DNA of 16,571 nucleotides from the NCBI GenBank assembly GCA_934501135.1, contig CAKSUE010000001.1, positions 1-16,571 on the forward strand. Direction: 5' to 3'. Within the stretch, counting starts at the first letter, position 1, and every line of letters starts with the position of its first letter. The position numbers were made by a program, and so were the translations under genes. The DNA is from an uncultured Eubacteriales bacterium. GTDB taxonomy: Bacteria; Bacillota; Clostridia; Oscillospirales; Acutalibacteraceae. The notes under the pieces are model-generated. The model saw nothing but the letters and a program-made list of their open reading frames with translations, had not been told where the DNA came from and ran no database searches. Below are positions 5,929 through 13,655 of the stretch, one piece after another.

Positions 5929-7740
5929 TTGTCAGTTAAACGCGAGCAAATAAGAAATTTTAGTATAATAGCCCACATAGATCACGGGAAATCTACCCTT
6001 GCAGACAGAATTTTAGAACAAACTCAATCTGTTTCTTCAAGAGATATGTCTGACCAATTGCTTGATAATATGGATCTTGAAAGAGAGCGAGGCATTACTA
6101 TAAAATCTCATGCTGTAACCCTTTTATATAAAGCAAATGATGGAAAGGAGTATATTTTTAATTTAATAGATACTCCCGGCCATGTTGATTTCAATTATGA
6201 AGTCTCGCGCTCACTTGCTGCATGTGAAGGCGCCATTCTTGTTGTAGATGCTTCCCAAGGCATCGAGGCACAAACTCTTGCAAATACTTATCTTGCTGTT
6301 GATGCCGGACTTGAAATCGTCCCCGTTATAAATAAAATTGATCTTCCAAGCGCCGACCCTGAACGCGTAAAAAATGAAATTGAAGATGTAATTGGAATCC
6401 CTGCAGATGATGCACCAAAAGTATCTGCAAAAACCGGAGAAAATATAAAAGCTGTTTTAGAAAGTGTAGTAACCAACATACCTGCCCCTACAGGCGATGA
6501 AAATGCCCCTCTTAAAGCACTTATATTCGATTCTTTTTACGATCCTTATAAGGGCGTAATTATCTATATAAGAATTATGGACGGTAAAGTTAAGCCCGGA
6601 GATGAAATCAAAATGATGGCTGTTGGGACATCTTTCACCGTAGTGGAATGTGGGTATTTACGTGCTACCTCACTCGACCCTTCTTCAGAACTTGCAGCTG
6701 GCGAAGTTGGATATATAGCAGCGTCAATTAAATCGGTAACTGACGCGCGAGTGGGCGACACTGTTACGCTTGCTAAAAAACCGGCATCAGAACCCCTTCC
6801 TGGATATAGAGCTGTTAATCCAATGGTATTTTGTGGCATATATCCCGCAGACGGAGCAAAATATGCAGACTTACGTGATGCTTTAGAAAAACTTAAACTT
6901 AATGATGCATCTCTTTCATTTGAGGCTGAAACTTCTATAGCGTTAGGATTTGGCTTTAGGTGTGGATTCTTGGGGCTTTTACACATGGAAATAATTCAGG
7001 AAAGGCTTGAAAGAGAATATAACCTCGACCTTATTACAACCGCTCCAAGTGTTATTTATAAAATAACTAAAACCGACTCAGAAGTCATTTATGTAGACAA
7101 CCCCACAAATTATCCAGACCCTGCTCATATACTCCAAGCAGAGGAACCTATAACAAACGCCCATATATATGCGCCTTCAGAATATGTTGGAAATATAATG
7201 GAACTTTGCCAGGATAGAAGAGGCGTCTTTAAAGACATGAAGTATATTGATTCAGATAGAGTCGATATTCATTATGTTCTCCCTCTTAATGAAATTATAT
7301 ACGACTTTTTTGATACATTAAAATCAAGAACCAGAGGATATGCTTCATTCGACTATGAATTAGCCGGATATCAAAAATCTGACCTTGTCAAACTCGATAT
7401 GATGTTAAACGGCGAAATAGTTGATGCCTTATCATTTATCATTCATAAAGATAAAGCATACACCAGAGGAAGAAAAATGGCTGAAAAGTTAAAAACAAAA
7501 ATTCCTCGTCAATTATTTGAAGTCCCAATACAAGCATGCATAGGTGGGAAAATCATAGCAAGAGAAACTGTTAAAGCTGTTAGAAAAGATGTTCTTGCAA
7601 AGTGCTATGGTGGAGACATAACTAGAAAGAAAAAACTGCTTGAAAAACAAAAGGAAGGCAAAAAAAGAATGCGTCAATTAGGAAGTGTTGAAGTCCCTCA
7701 AGATGCATTCATGGCTGTTTTAAAACTAGATGAAGATTAA
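5929..7740 (+). CDS. lepA: Elongation factor 4 (LepA), ribosome-bound translational GTPase
   Basis: LepA is a GTPase related to EF-G that acts on ribosomes under stress and in subunit biogenesis. The 603 residues match the family. The G domain shows HIDHGKST (G1, near residue 16), the RGITIKS segment (G2), DTPGHVDF (G3), NKIDLP (G4) and SAKTG (G5). Then follow the beta-barrel, the [15 protein letters not shown] segment of the EF-G-like domain and the basic LepA-specific C-terminal domain with [20 protein letters not shown] and a Lys-rich stretch. I place the start at TTG 5929 because AGGATGTGAT, one mismatch from a full SD, is positioned for it; a GTG at 5920 overlaps that SD. Transcribed alone from its own promoter and ended by a terminator. 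Confidence 0.96.
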   Translation: MSVKREQIRNFSIIAHIDHGKSTLADRILEQTQSVSSRDMSDQLLDNMDLERERGITIKSHAVTLLYKANDGKEYIFNLIDTPGHVDFNYEVSRSLAACEGAILVVDASQGIEAQTLANTYLAVDAGLEIVPVINKIDLPSADPERVKNEIEDVIGIPADDAPKVSAKTGENIKAVLESVVTNIPAPTGDENAPLKALIFDSFYDPYKGVIIYIRIMDGKVKPGDEIKMMAVGTSFTVVECGYLRATSLDPSSELAAGEVGYIAASIKSVTDARVGDTVTLAKKPASEPLPGYRAVNPMVFCGIYPADGAKYADLRDALEKLKLNDASLSFEAETSIALGFGFRCGFLGLLHMEIIQERLEREYNLDLITTAPSVIYKITKTDSEVIYVDNPTNYPDPAHILQAEEPITNAHIYAPSEYVGNIMELCQDRRGVFKDMKYIDSDRVDIHYVLPLNEIIYDFFDTLKSRTRGYASFDYELAGYQKSDLVKLDMMLNGEIVDALSFIIHKDKAYTRGRKMAEKLKTKIPRQLFEVPIQACIGGKIIARETVKAVRKDVLAKCYGGDITRKKKLLEKQKEGKKRMRQLGSVEVPQDAFMAVLKLDED

Positions 7741-7756
7741 ATTATAAATTAAAATT

Positions 7757-7801
7757 AACTCTGTTAAGGTATTTTTCAATACTTAACGGAGTTTTTGTTT
7801 T
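7757..7801. terminator. Terminator between convergent lepA and rsmI
   Basis: AACTCTGTTAAG (7757-7768) pairs with CTTAACGGAGTT (7782-7793) with one G-T pair. A short inner TATT/AATA stem follows after a bulged G. The plus-strand tail TTTTTGTTTT makes it a good terminator for lepA. On the minus strand the tail (AATTTTAATTT) is weaker but could end the rsmI transcript too. Confidence 0.8.
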
Positions 7802-8621
7802 ACATAAGATTTTTATATATTTCTCCTTTTTTTATTCCTGTTATTTTAGAAGCTTTTTTCGATGCCTCTGAAATAGATAACCCTTCTTCAATGTAAGACA
7901 ACGCAATTTTTTCTGCATCCTCTAATGTATACTCGTTTTCATCTTCATCGTCAGCCCCACTTATAACTAAAACAATCTCTCCCTTGAGCTTCTCCTCTTT
8001 ATATTTTTCAGAAGCAGATAATAAGTTTGTCCTTATTACCTCTTCATGTACCTTCGTAATTTCTCTAACTATAGAAATATCTCTATTTCCCAATGTATTG
8101 TATAGGTCAATCAATGTTTGAGAAAGTTTATGTGGAGCTTCATAAAACACCATTGTTCTTTTCTCACATTTAATACTTTCAAGATGTTCTAACCTGCGTT
8201 TTTTATTCATACTTAAAAAACCTTCAAATGTAAATCTCCCAGTGGGCAGGCAAGAAAGTACAATTGCCGAAATAACCGCACTTGGTCCCGGTACCACCTT
8301 TACATCTATCCCAAGCTCTACACATCTCTTTACTAAATCTTCACCAGGATCTGATATTGCTGGCATACCAGCATCAGAAACCAAAACGCATATTTCTCCA
8401 TCCTCTATACGTTTGCATATCTCTTCTGTTCTTTTAGCCTTATTATGTTCAAAATAGCTTATCATTGGTTTTTTTATATTAAAATAGTTAAGTAATTTCA
8501 TAGTTACTCTTGTATCTTCAGCTGCAATAAAATCACAATTTTCTATAGTTTCTATAGCTCTTTTAGACATATCCCCTAAATTACCTATAGGAGTACCTAC
8601 TAAAAATAACTTTCTTGCCAA
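7800..8621 (-). CDS. rsmI: 16S rRNA (cytidine-1402-2'-O)-methyltransferase RsmI
   Basis: RsmI uses S-adenosylmethionine to methylate the 2'-OH of C1402 in the 16S rRNA decoding centre. The 273-residue protein has the tetrapyrrole-methylase-like fold: LFLVGTPIGNLGD near the N-terminus, AAEDTRVTMKLLNYF, VSDAGMPAISDPG, VVPGPSAVISA and FEGFLS, then FYEAPHKL and an acidic segment before the C-terminal KGEIYKNL region. I favour TTG 8621 as the start because AAAGGATG lies 8 bases upstream of it. The in-frame ATG at 8630 lies within that SD and would add three residues. It follows trmN6 closely, matching the yabB-yazA-yabC order of Bacillus without yazA. Confidence 0.94.
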   Translation of the reverse strand: MARKLFLVGTPIGNLGDMSKRAIETIENCDFIAAEDTRVTMKLLNYFNIKKPMISYFEHNKAKRTEEICKRIEDGEICVLVSDAGMPAISDPGEDLVKRCVELGIDVKVVPGPSAVISAIVLSCLPTGRFTFEGFLSMNKKRRLEHLESIKCEKRTMVFYEAPHKLSQTLIDLYNTLGNRDISIVREITKVHEEVIRTNLLSASEKYKEEKLKGEIVLVISGADDEDENEYTLEDAEKIALSYIEEGLSISEASKKASKITGIKKGEIYKNLM

Positions 8622-8644
8622 ATTAATCATCCTTTGTATAACTA

Positions 8645-9397
8645 TTATCTATATTGTACATCGTCTTTGTATGAACCATATATTTTCATCATTTCTTCAG
8701 AGTTATTTCCAAACTCATCCTCTATTATTAACGCAGGCATGGTAACAAGACCAGAAGGTTTTGCACCTTTTTTTCCTTCTATTAAAAATAGTTTCGGTGC
8801 CTTGTTTAACCTTTGCTGCACAAATCTTAATCTCTTTGGCTCTATATCCGATGCTCTCATGCTTTCTATAACATCGCAGAGACGCTCTGGTCTTAAACAT
8901 AAACAGAATCTTCCTGAAAATTTCAAAAGTTTTGCTGCCATATCCGTAATATCTTTTATTGTACAAGTTTCTTCATGTCTTGCAGTTCTTTTTTGTCCTA
9001 TCGTATTTACAATTCCCGTTCCTATTGCTTTATAAGGAGGGTTACAAACTACCAAATCATAAACTCCAAAATCTAATTTTCCTTTAAGATTTTTTAAATC
9101 CTCATGTAAAACTGTTATTTTATTTTGAAGATTATTTAGCTCAACAGATCTTCTTAACATATCACATGCATCTTCTTGTATTTCAACAGCTACAGTATGA
9201 TTTGTTGAATTATCTCTATTCCATAAAAGCGGTATAGTTCCACATCCCGAACCAAGATCTACAGCTTTTTCATATTTTTTAGGTTGTGAAAAGTTCGCAA
9301 GAAGCACTGTATCTGTCCAAAATTTATGAACATCAGATACTATAACTTTAACTGTCCCCCCCAAGGGTTCAAGATTTTCATTTTCCTTTAAGAGCAC
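8645..9397 (-). CDS. trmN6: tRNA1(Val) (adenine-37-N6)-methyltransferase family protein (TrmN6/YabB)
   Basis: The 250-residue protein is a class I SAM-dependent methyltransferase. Motif I is VDLGSGCGTIPLL (46-58), the acidic SAM-binding residue follows in VAVEIQ (69-74), and NPPY (119-122) marks N6-adenine methylation. The overall pattern, including the HKFWTDTVLL N-terminus and the QKRTARHE loop, matches YabB/TrmN6, which modifies A37 of tRNA-Val in E. coli. Start is GTG 9397. An ATG 12 bases upstream is followed by a stop in the same frame, so it cannot be used. The gene begins 27 bases after a strong hairpin that follows the ferredoxin gene, and runs into rsmI with a 23-base gap. The exact tRNA target in this organism is inferred from family only. 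Confidence 0.88.
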   Translation of the reverse strand: MLLKENENLEPLGGTVKVIVSDVHKFWTDTVLLANFSQPKKYEKAVDLGSGCGTIPLLWNRDNSTNHTVAVEIQEDACDMLRRSVELNNLQNKITVLHEDLKNLKGKLDFGVYDLVVCNPPYKAIGTGIVNTIGQKRTARHEETCTIKDITDMAAKLLKFSGRFCLCLRPERLCDVIESMRASDIEPKRLRFVQQRLNKAPKLFLIEGKKGAKPSGLVTMPALIIEDEFGNNSEEMMKIYGSYKDDVQYR

Positions 9398-9424
9398 TAA
9401 TTAAATCATCCTTTCATATAACAC

Positions 9425-9458
9425 AAAGAATGACGAAGCCATTGCTTCGTCATTCTTT
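9425..9458. terminator. Strong hairpin between the ferredoxin gene and trmN6
   Basis: AAAGAATGACGAAGC (9425-9439) and GCTTCGTCATTCTTT (9444-9458) form a perfect 15-bp stem with a 4-base loop. On the minus strand the stem ends in CTTTGTGTTAT, a moderately T-rich tail, so it probably terminates part of the ferredoxin transcript. No clear promoter for trmN6 lies in the 27 bases after it, so some read-through is likely. Confidence 0.7.
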
Positions 9459-9467
9459 AAGAATTAA

Positions 9468-9638
9468 TTAATCTTGAGCTGGTGCCGCTACAGGACAAAC
9501 ATCTGCACAAGCTCCACACTCTATGCAAGTTTCCGAGTTTATAATGTACTTATCCTCTCCCTCGGAAATAGCCTTTACAGGACACTCTGCTTCACACGCA
9601 CCACAAGAGATGCATTCATCTGAAATTTTGTATGCCAT
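9468..9638 (-). CDS. Small 2[4Fe-4S] ferredoxin
   Basis: A 56-residue clostridial-type ferredoxin, an electron carrier in the cytosol. Two C-x2-C-x2-C-x3-C-P motifs bind the clusters: Cys9, 12, 15, 19 and Cys38, 41, 44, 48. Length and pseudo-twofold symmetry match classical bacterial ferredoxins. The ATG at 9638 is preceded by AAGGAGGTG with an ideal gap. The gene has its own promoter and is followed by a strong hairpin, but lies only 121 bases behind ricT on the same strand. It sits where Bacillus has yabA. RicT is itself an Fe-S protein, so a functional link is possible but not shown. Partner enzymes cannot be read from sequence. Confidence 0.95.
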   Translation of the reverse strand: MAYKISDECISCGACEAECPVKAISEGEDKYIINSETCIECGACADVCPVAAPAQD

Positions 9639-9670
9639 TGGAGTAACACCTCCTTTTATTTTACTCTCTT

Positions 9671-9698
9671 ATTGTAACATTCTATTTTTAAAATGCAA
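9671..9698 (-). promoter_or_regulatory. Promoter of the ferredoxin gene
   Basis: Minus-strand TTGCAT (9698-9693) and TACAAT (9676-9671) are 16 bases apart. The -10 carries the TG extension (TGTTACAAT). The spacing leaves a leader of about 25 bases. Confidence 0.6.
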
Positions 9699-9759
9699 TA
9701 TGTTTTCAACATTTTTTTTATAAAATAAATGTAAATTATAGATTTTTATTCTAAAATAT

Positions 9760-10623
9760 CTACTCAAGACCTTTTAATTCTTCTAATTCTTCCTTTTTAA
9801 GTTTAATTCTGGCATCCTTAATAGTGGTAACCTGATTCACATCAAACCCCAACGGTGCTGCCTCTGGATCTCTATCCATTCTAACAGTAAGCTTTCCCGT
9901 TAAAAGATTCTGGTCAATAATAACTCCCCTGCCTTCTGGAGTATCAACTATAGCACCTATCTTAGGAGTTTTCTTAAGAAGTTCAGTATATGCCTCCTGC
10001 TCATATTTTAAGCAACACATAAGCCTTCCACATGTTCCAGATATTTTTGTAGGATTAAGCGATAACCCTTGTTCCTTTGCCATTCTAATAGATACAGGTT
10101 GAAACTCTCCTAAAAAAGAATTACAGCAAAACGGTCTGCCACAAATACCAAGGCCACCTATCATTTTAGACTCATCTCTTACACCTATCTGCCTTAATTC
10201 AATTCTAGTTCTAAACACAGCCGCCAAATCTTTTACTAATTCTCTAAAATCAACTCTTCCTTCAGCTGTAAAATAAAATAAAATTTTACTATTATCAAAA
10301 GTATATTCTACATCTATAAGTTTCATGCCAAGCTTATGTTTATTGATTTTCTTCAAACAAATATTAAAAGCTTCTTTTTCTTTTTTTTCATTATCCTTAA
10401 TCTTTTTAAGATCAGATTCATTCGCAACCCTAATTATTTTCTTCAACGGGTGCGTAACCTGTTCATCATTTATCTCCTTTGCTTCCATAGCAATAAAACC
10501 ACATTCTATTCCCCTTGCAGTTTCAACAATTACCTTATCGCCAACTTTTAAAGGTTTTTCATCAGGTTTAAAATAATAAACCTTGCCTACCTCTTTAAAT
10601 CTTACTCCTATTACTTCTGCCAT
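9760..10623 (-). CDS. ricT: PSP1-domain protein RicT (YaaT), Fe-S regulator of RNase Y
   Basis: In Bacillus subtilis RicT, with RicA and RicF, forms a complex that directs RNase Y and affects sporulation, biofilm and competence. This 287-residue homologue has the PSP1 domain with its cysteine motifs GICGRPFCC (159-167) and GTCGRLMCC (196-204), giving Cys161, 166, 167, 198, 203 and 204. The family is known to bind [4Fe-4S] clusters through such residues. The C-terminus is a charged, probably helical tail (KLKKEELEELKGLE). ATG 10623 is preceded by GAGGAG; a longer start at 10644 would overlap this site. The gene lies 51 bases behind holB, the same order as in Bacillus. RicA and RicF are not in this window. 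Confidence 0.93.
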   Translation of the reverse strand: MAEVIGVRFKEVGKVYYFKPDEKPLKVGDKVIVETARGIECGFIAMEAKEINDEQVTHPLKKIIRVANESDLKKIKDNEKKEKEAFNICLKKINKHKLGMKLIDVEYTFDNSKILFYFTAEGRVDFRELVKDLAAVFRTRIELRQIGVRDESKMIGGLGICGRPFCCNSFLGEFQPVSIRMAKEQGLSLNPTKISGTCGRLMCCLKYEQEAYTELLKKTPKIGAIVDTPEGRGVIIDQNLLTGKLTVRMDRDPEAAPLGFDVNQVTTIKDARIKLKKEELEELKGLE

Positions 10624-10674
10624 AGCAATCTCCTCTATAATCAACTCCCCTACTATAAAACAGGGAACTAAAAC

Positions 10675-11559
10675 TTACATAACCAAACAGCGCCTCAAAT
10701 TTGCACACATTGTTGAAATCAATAAGTTCATATTTGCATTTTGTTCAAGCATTAATTTTGTTTGTTCAAGTACATCAATGGATTTAATTAACGATAATTT
10801 TGTTAACCTTGCAGATAAAACTTTTGATTCTCCTGCAAAAACTTCATTTTTAACCTCTACCCCAAAAGCTTCTCTAACCGCTTCGTTAAAAATATCAATT
10901 AAGATATCTAAAACATTTTTTAAAAGCAATTTATCTTTTATGAGCGGGGATGTCGCCGTCAAAATTTCCCATTCAGTTGTAGAGATCAATCCATTTACTA
11001 TCCCTTTAACACAGGTCTCTACTTTTTTATCATACATTTTATTTTCATTAAATTCAAATGAAAATATCTGGCATCTTGATCTAATAGTTTGAAGCAAATT
11101 TTTTGAGGATTTACACATCAGTATAAACACAACACTCTTAGGTGGTTCCTCAAGTACCTTAAGCAAAGCATTCTGCGCCGCAACTGTCATATTATCGGCA
11201 TAATCAAGAATATAAACCTTATAATTAGATTCATTCGGTATTATAAAAGCATCTTGCCTCAATTCCCTAATCTTATCGATGTGAAAAGATTTCGCCAAGC
11301 CATCATCCCCAACCTTTATAACATCAGGATGGTTATCAGTAAATATTTTATTGCAGCTACTGCAATTAAAGCATGGCTTTTGGTTATTATCCTTACACAT
11401 TAAAAAGGCTGATATTACTCTTGCTATACCTAATCTAATCTCATCTTCTTCACTCGAAAATCCCTCAATTATTATCGCATGAGGTATTCTTTTGTCCTTA
11501 AAATTATTGAGAATTTTTTCGTTTAAAGAATACTTTTTTAAAAGATTTTTAAAATCCAT
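10675..11559 (-). CDS. holB: DNA polymerase III clamp-loader subunit delta'
   Basis: Delta' is part of the clamp loader that places the sliding clamp on DNA. The 294-residue protein has the AAA+ fold with IPHAIIIEG (25-33), a zinc-binding set of four cysteines (Cys55, 63, 66, 69), HPDV (77-80), the Walker B-like segment VYILDYADN (115-123), ALLKVLEEPP (131-140) and the sensor motif SRC (161-163). Where an active P-loop would read GxxGxGK, the sequence is EGFSSEEDEI (32-41) without a lysine, so it should not hydrolyse ATP. Delta' is often catalytically inactive, so this fits, but the degeneration is extreme. An AGGGG lies about 10 bases before the ATG. Gene order darA-holB-ricT matches Bacillus. 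Confidence 0.9.
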   Translation of the reverse strand: MDFKNLLKKYSLNEKILNNFKDKRIPHAIIIEGFSSEEDEIRLGIARVISAFLMCKDNNQKPCFNCSSCNKIFTDNHPDVIKVGDDGLAKSFHIDKIRELRQDAFIIPNESNYKVYILDYADNMTVAAQNALLKVLEEPPKSVVFILMCKSSKNLLQTIRSRCQIFSFEFNENKMYDKKVETCVKGIVNGLISTTEWEILTATSPLIKDKLLLKNVLDILIDIFNEAVREAFGVEVKNEVFAGESKVLSARLTKLSLIKSIDVLEQTKLMLEQNANMNLLISTMCANLRRCLVM

Positions 11560-11606
11560 AACTCATTTACCCCTGAGAAAATCAAACAATACAAAAACCT
11601 TTCCTC

Positions 11607-11930
11607 TTAGACCTTCTCATAATGTTCAACATTTAACACAAAAATCGTTGCTCCACCAACAGTAATCTCTATAGGAAAAGACGTATACATACCAACATCC
11701 ATAGCTGTTGCAGAAGGTACAACTTGAGTCCTTTTGCTGCTATATTCAGTAATTATCTCAATAACTCTATTAACTTTATTATCTTCTACTCCTACTAAAA
11801 ACGTAGTATTTCCGGCCTTCAGAAACCCACCAGTTGTTGCTAATTTAGTTACTTGAAAGCTTTCTGCAGTTAACGCAGACAGAACTGCTGACTGATCATC
11901 ATTCCCAACAATTGCCAAAACAAGTTTCAT
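11607..11930 (-). CDS. darA: PII-like cyclic-di-AMP receptor DarA (PstA/YaaQ)
   Basis: DarA/PstA is a trimeric PII-like protein that binds c-di-AMP, a second messenger for osmotic and wall homeostasis; its output is not known. The 107 residues match the family length and show the characteristic KLATTGGFLKAGNTTFLVGVED stretch (29-50), which includes the nucleotide-binding loop, and a conserved C-terminal IEITVGGATIFVL (87-99). GGAGG precedes the ATG by 7 bases. It lies between the decarboxylase and holB, 38 and 47 bases away, so all are probably cotranscribed. In Bacillus tmk lies between the decarboxylase and yaaQ and yaaR lies after it; both are missing here. Confidence 0.95.
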   Translation of the reverse strand: MKLVLAIVGNDDQSAVLSALTAESFQVTKLATTGGFLKAGNTTFLVGVEDNKVNRVIEIITEYSSKRTQVVPSATAMDVGMYTSFPIEITVGGATIFVLNVEHYEKV

Positions 11931-11968
11931 TACAAATCCTCCAATTCAAAACGGGTAATAATTAATAT

Positions 11969-13309
11969 TTATAATACCACTTTTATAAAAGAATAGCTAT
12001 AGTTTAATAAAAGTTCTATACAGTTTCTATCTATTATTTCACCAGGCATAACAATAGGTATTCCTGGGGGGCACGGACATAATGTCTCTGCTGCAACTAA
12101 CCCCACAGCGCTTTCAATTCTAACAATTTTACTTTTAGAGAAACTAGCCTTTCTTGGCGAAAGCTTTAATTCTGGTAAAAAAGGTGTGTATTCATTTAGA
12201 TGTAATGGCCGTTTTTCCTTTAAATTTATTATTGCTTCTCTAAGTTTTTTAAAATCCTCATCTCTATTAAACGGTGTGGCTATTAAGACTACATAAGCAT
12301 CGTTTGCATATTCCGGTTCAATTCCATTATCCCTTAAAATTTCGGCCATTTCAATTCCAGTATACCCAATATTAACCGGACTAAAACTGATCCTTACGGG
12401 GTCACAGACTCCATTAGGAAGTCTCATCCCTTTATTTAGAATAAGTTGTTTAATTTCACTTACTTTTTTCTTTAGTTCTAAAAACGATTCCTTTCCTTCA
12501 CTTTTAAGCCACAATCTACATAAATCTAAACTAGCCATAATTGGATAAGACGGGCTGGTAGACCCAAACAAAGACATAGCCTCTTTTACATGAGTTACAA
12601 ATCTATAGTCGTTAATATTCAGCCATGCTCCACCTGTTAGAATTGGCAATGTTTTATGTCCTGAACACGCCGTCATAGAAGCCCCTAATTTTATAGGATC
12701 CAACCTTTCTTCTAAAAACATTAAATGAGACCCATGAGCATTATCCACAATTAAAGGAACATTAAATTTATGGCATTCCTTTGATATAGATTCTATGTCT
12801 GAAATAACGCCAAAATAATCTGGACTTGTAACATAAACCGCAATAGCATCTCGATGTTTTTCTAATGCACTTTTAATATCTTCGCTTTGAATCCTACCAG
12901 GCAGAAATTCTCCAGCATTTCTACACGGACTTACCCATATAGGCTCCAACCCCAAAAGTACCATAGTATTTATTGCCGATTTATGTATTGTTCTTCCACA
13001 TATTATTTTTTTCCCATTTTGCGATACTAATCTTAGCATCGCTTGTATGCATAGCGTACACCCACCTGCAGAAAATGCAGTCCTTTGCACCCCAAATAAC
13101 TCAGCTGCTAATCTCTCGGCCTCAAGTATCGCCCCTTTGGGTTCGTATAAACTATCTGTATCAGGCAGTTCCGTGTAATCTAGATCTAATAGATTTCCAT
13201 AGAAATTTATTGCATTGTTCTTGTGCCCAGGAGTGTGAAATGATGACCTTTTAAACAATTTATGATTATTAAGAGCATTAAAAAGCGGCAAATCACTTTT
13301 TTTATTCAC
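11969..13309 (-). CDS. PLP-dependent Orn/Lys/Arg decarboxylase family protein (YaaO-like)
   Basis: A 446-residue fold-type I PLP enzyme of the ornithine/lysine/arginine decarboxylase group. Visible features are FHTPGHK near residue 25, PDTDSLY (49-55), the cofactor aspartate in DNAHGSH (189-195), and SGHKTLP (216-222) with Lys219 as the PLP Schiff base. The C-terminal domain ends with CPPGIPIVMPGEII, shared by this family. Members make agmatine, cadaverine or putrescine, so a role in polyamine synthesis is likely; the substrate is not readable here. GTG 13309 is favoured because GGGGG lies 6 bases upstream; ATG 13315 abuts that site. Placement beside darA matches yaaO of Bacillus. No clear promoter is seen in the 32 bases between a hairpin and this start. 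Confidence 0.88.
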   Translation of the reverse strand: MNKKSDLPLFNALNNHKLFKRSSFHTPGHKNNAINFYGNLLDLDYTELPDTDSLYEPKGAILEAERLAAELFGVQRTAFSAGGCTLCIQAMLRLVSQNGKKIICGRTIHKSAINTMVLLGLEPIWVSPCRNAGEFLPGRIQSEDIKSALEKHRDAIAVYVTSPDYFGVISDIESISKECHKFNVPLIVDNAHGSHLMFLEERLDPIKLGASMTACSGHKTLPILTGGAWLNINDYRFVTHVKEAMSLFGSTSPSYPIMASLDLCRLWLKSEGKESFLELKKKVSEIKQLILNKGMRLPNGVCDPVRISFSPVNIGYTGIEMAEILRDNGIEPEYANDAYVVLIATPFNRDEDFKKLREAIINLKEKRPLHLNEYTPFLPELKLSPRKASFSKSKIVRIESAVGLVAAETLCPCPPGIPIVMPGEIIDRNCIELLLNYSYSFIKVVL

Positions 13310-13341
13310 CAACATCCCCCTAACAATTAAACAGAAATAAA

Positions 13342-13373
13342 GGCCGGATACGGTTTACTTAACCAATCCGGCC
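13342..13373 (-). terminator. Two-part hairpin, terminator or attenuator before the decarboxylase operon
   Basis: GGCCGGAT (13342-13349) pairs with ATCCGGCC (13366-13373), and a second inner stem, GGTT (13352-13355) with AACC (13361-13364), closes a 5-base loop. On the minus strand it is followed by TTTATTTCTGTTT. It ends the small membrane-protein gene and stands just before the decarboxylase start, so it either terminates or attenuates. Confidence 0.7.
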
Positions 13374-13406
13374 CTTATATTTCAGAATTCCAAAAATAAA
13401 TTAACA

Positions 13407-13559
13407 CTATTGAATTGAGCAATCTAAATAGTGCTCTAAATCCTCTTCATCTTTTTTCTTTTTGTTAAGAAATGTAATTACAGCAACTGCTGCAGCTGTA
13501 ATGGCTGCGGCTGCGGTTATAACAGAAATTACTATTGAAAACCTGCTAAACTTTTTCAT
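13407..13559 (-). CDS. Small single-span membrane protein of unknown function
   Basis: The gene encodes 50 residues. A basic N-terminus (MKKFSRF) is followed by one hydrophobic, alanine-rich span, about residues 8-31 (with ITAAAAITAAAVAVITF), a Lys cluster KKKK (33-36) and an acidic tail with one cysteine (DEEDLEHYLDCSIQ). The predicted orientation is uncertain because both flanks are basic; the longer acidic tail may be cytosolic. The ATG at 13559 is preceded by TTTGGAGGTGCTC with an ideal gap, and a strong promoter lies upstream. A hairpin follows. I do not recognise a family. Strong promoter, SD and terminator argue that it is a real gene rather than chance. Confidence 0.75.
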   Translation of the reverse strand: MKKFSRFSIVISVITAAAAITAAAVAVITFLNKKKKDEEDLEHYLDCSIQ

Positions 13560-13609
13560 ATGAGCACCTCCAAAATTTATTCGTAACATTATAATATTTA
13601 TATATAAGT

Positions 13610-13638
13610 ATAATATACAATTTTTCAAGAAAAGTCAA
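13610..13638 (-). promoter_or_regulatory. Promoter of the small membrane-protein gene
   Basis: Minus-strand TTGACT (13638-13633) and TATTAT (13615-13610) are separated by 17 bases, with one mismatch in each hexamer. It lies between the adenine deaminase stop and the small gene, and may also feed the decarboxylase operon by read-through. Confidence 0.75.
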
Positions 13639-13655
13639 CAAACAACATGTCGAAC

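Noticed and set aside
6564..6986. Minus-strand open frame within lepA
   Set aside because: Ser/Pro-rich translation typical of the reverse of a conserved gene; lepA is certain on the other strand.
8634..9035. Plus-strand open frame of 133 codons over trmN6
   Set aside because: It lies opposite a gene with clear methyltransferase motifs, has no SD and no recognisable domain.
9699..9759. A terminator behind ricT
   Set aside because: Only AT-only, bulged stems without a proper T tail are visible, so ricT may read into the ferredoxin gene.
10583..11092. Plus-strand open frame of 169 codons over holB
   Set aside because: It is antisense to a well-supported gene, has no SD and its composition looks like a reverse-strand shadow.
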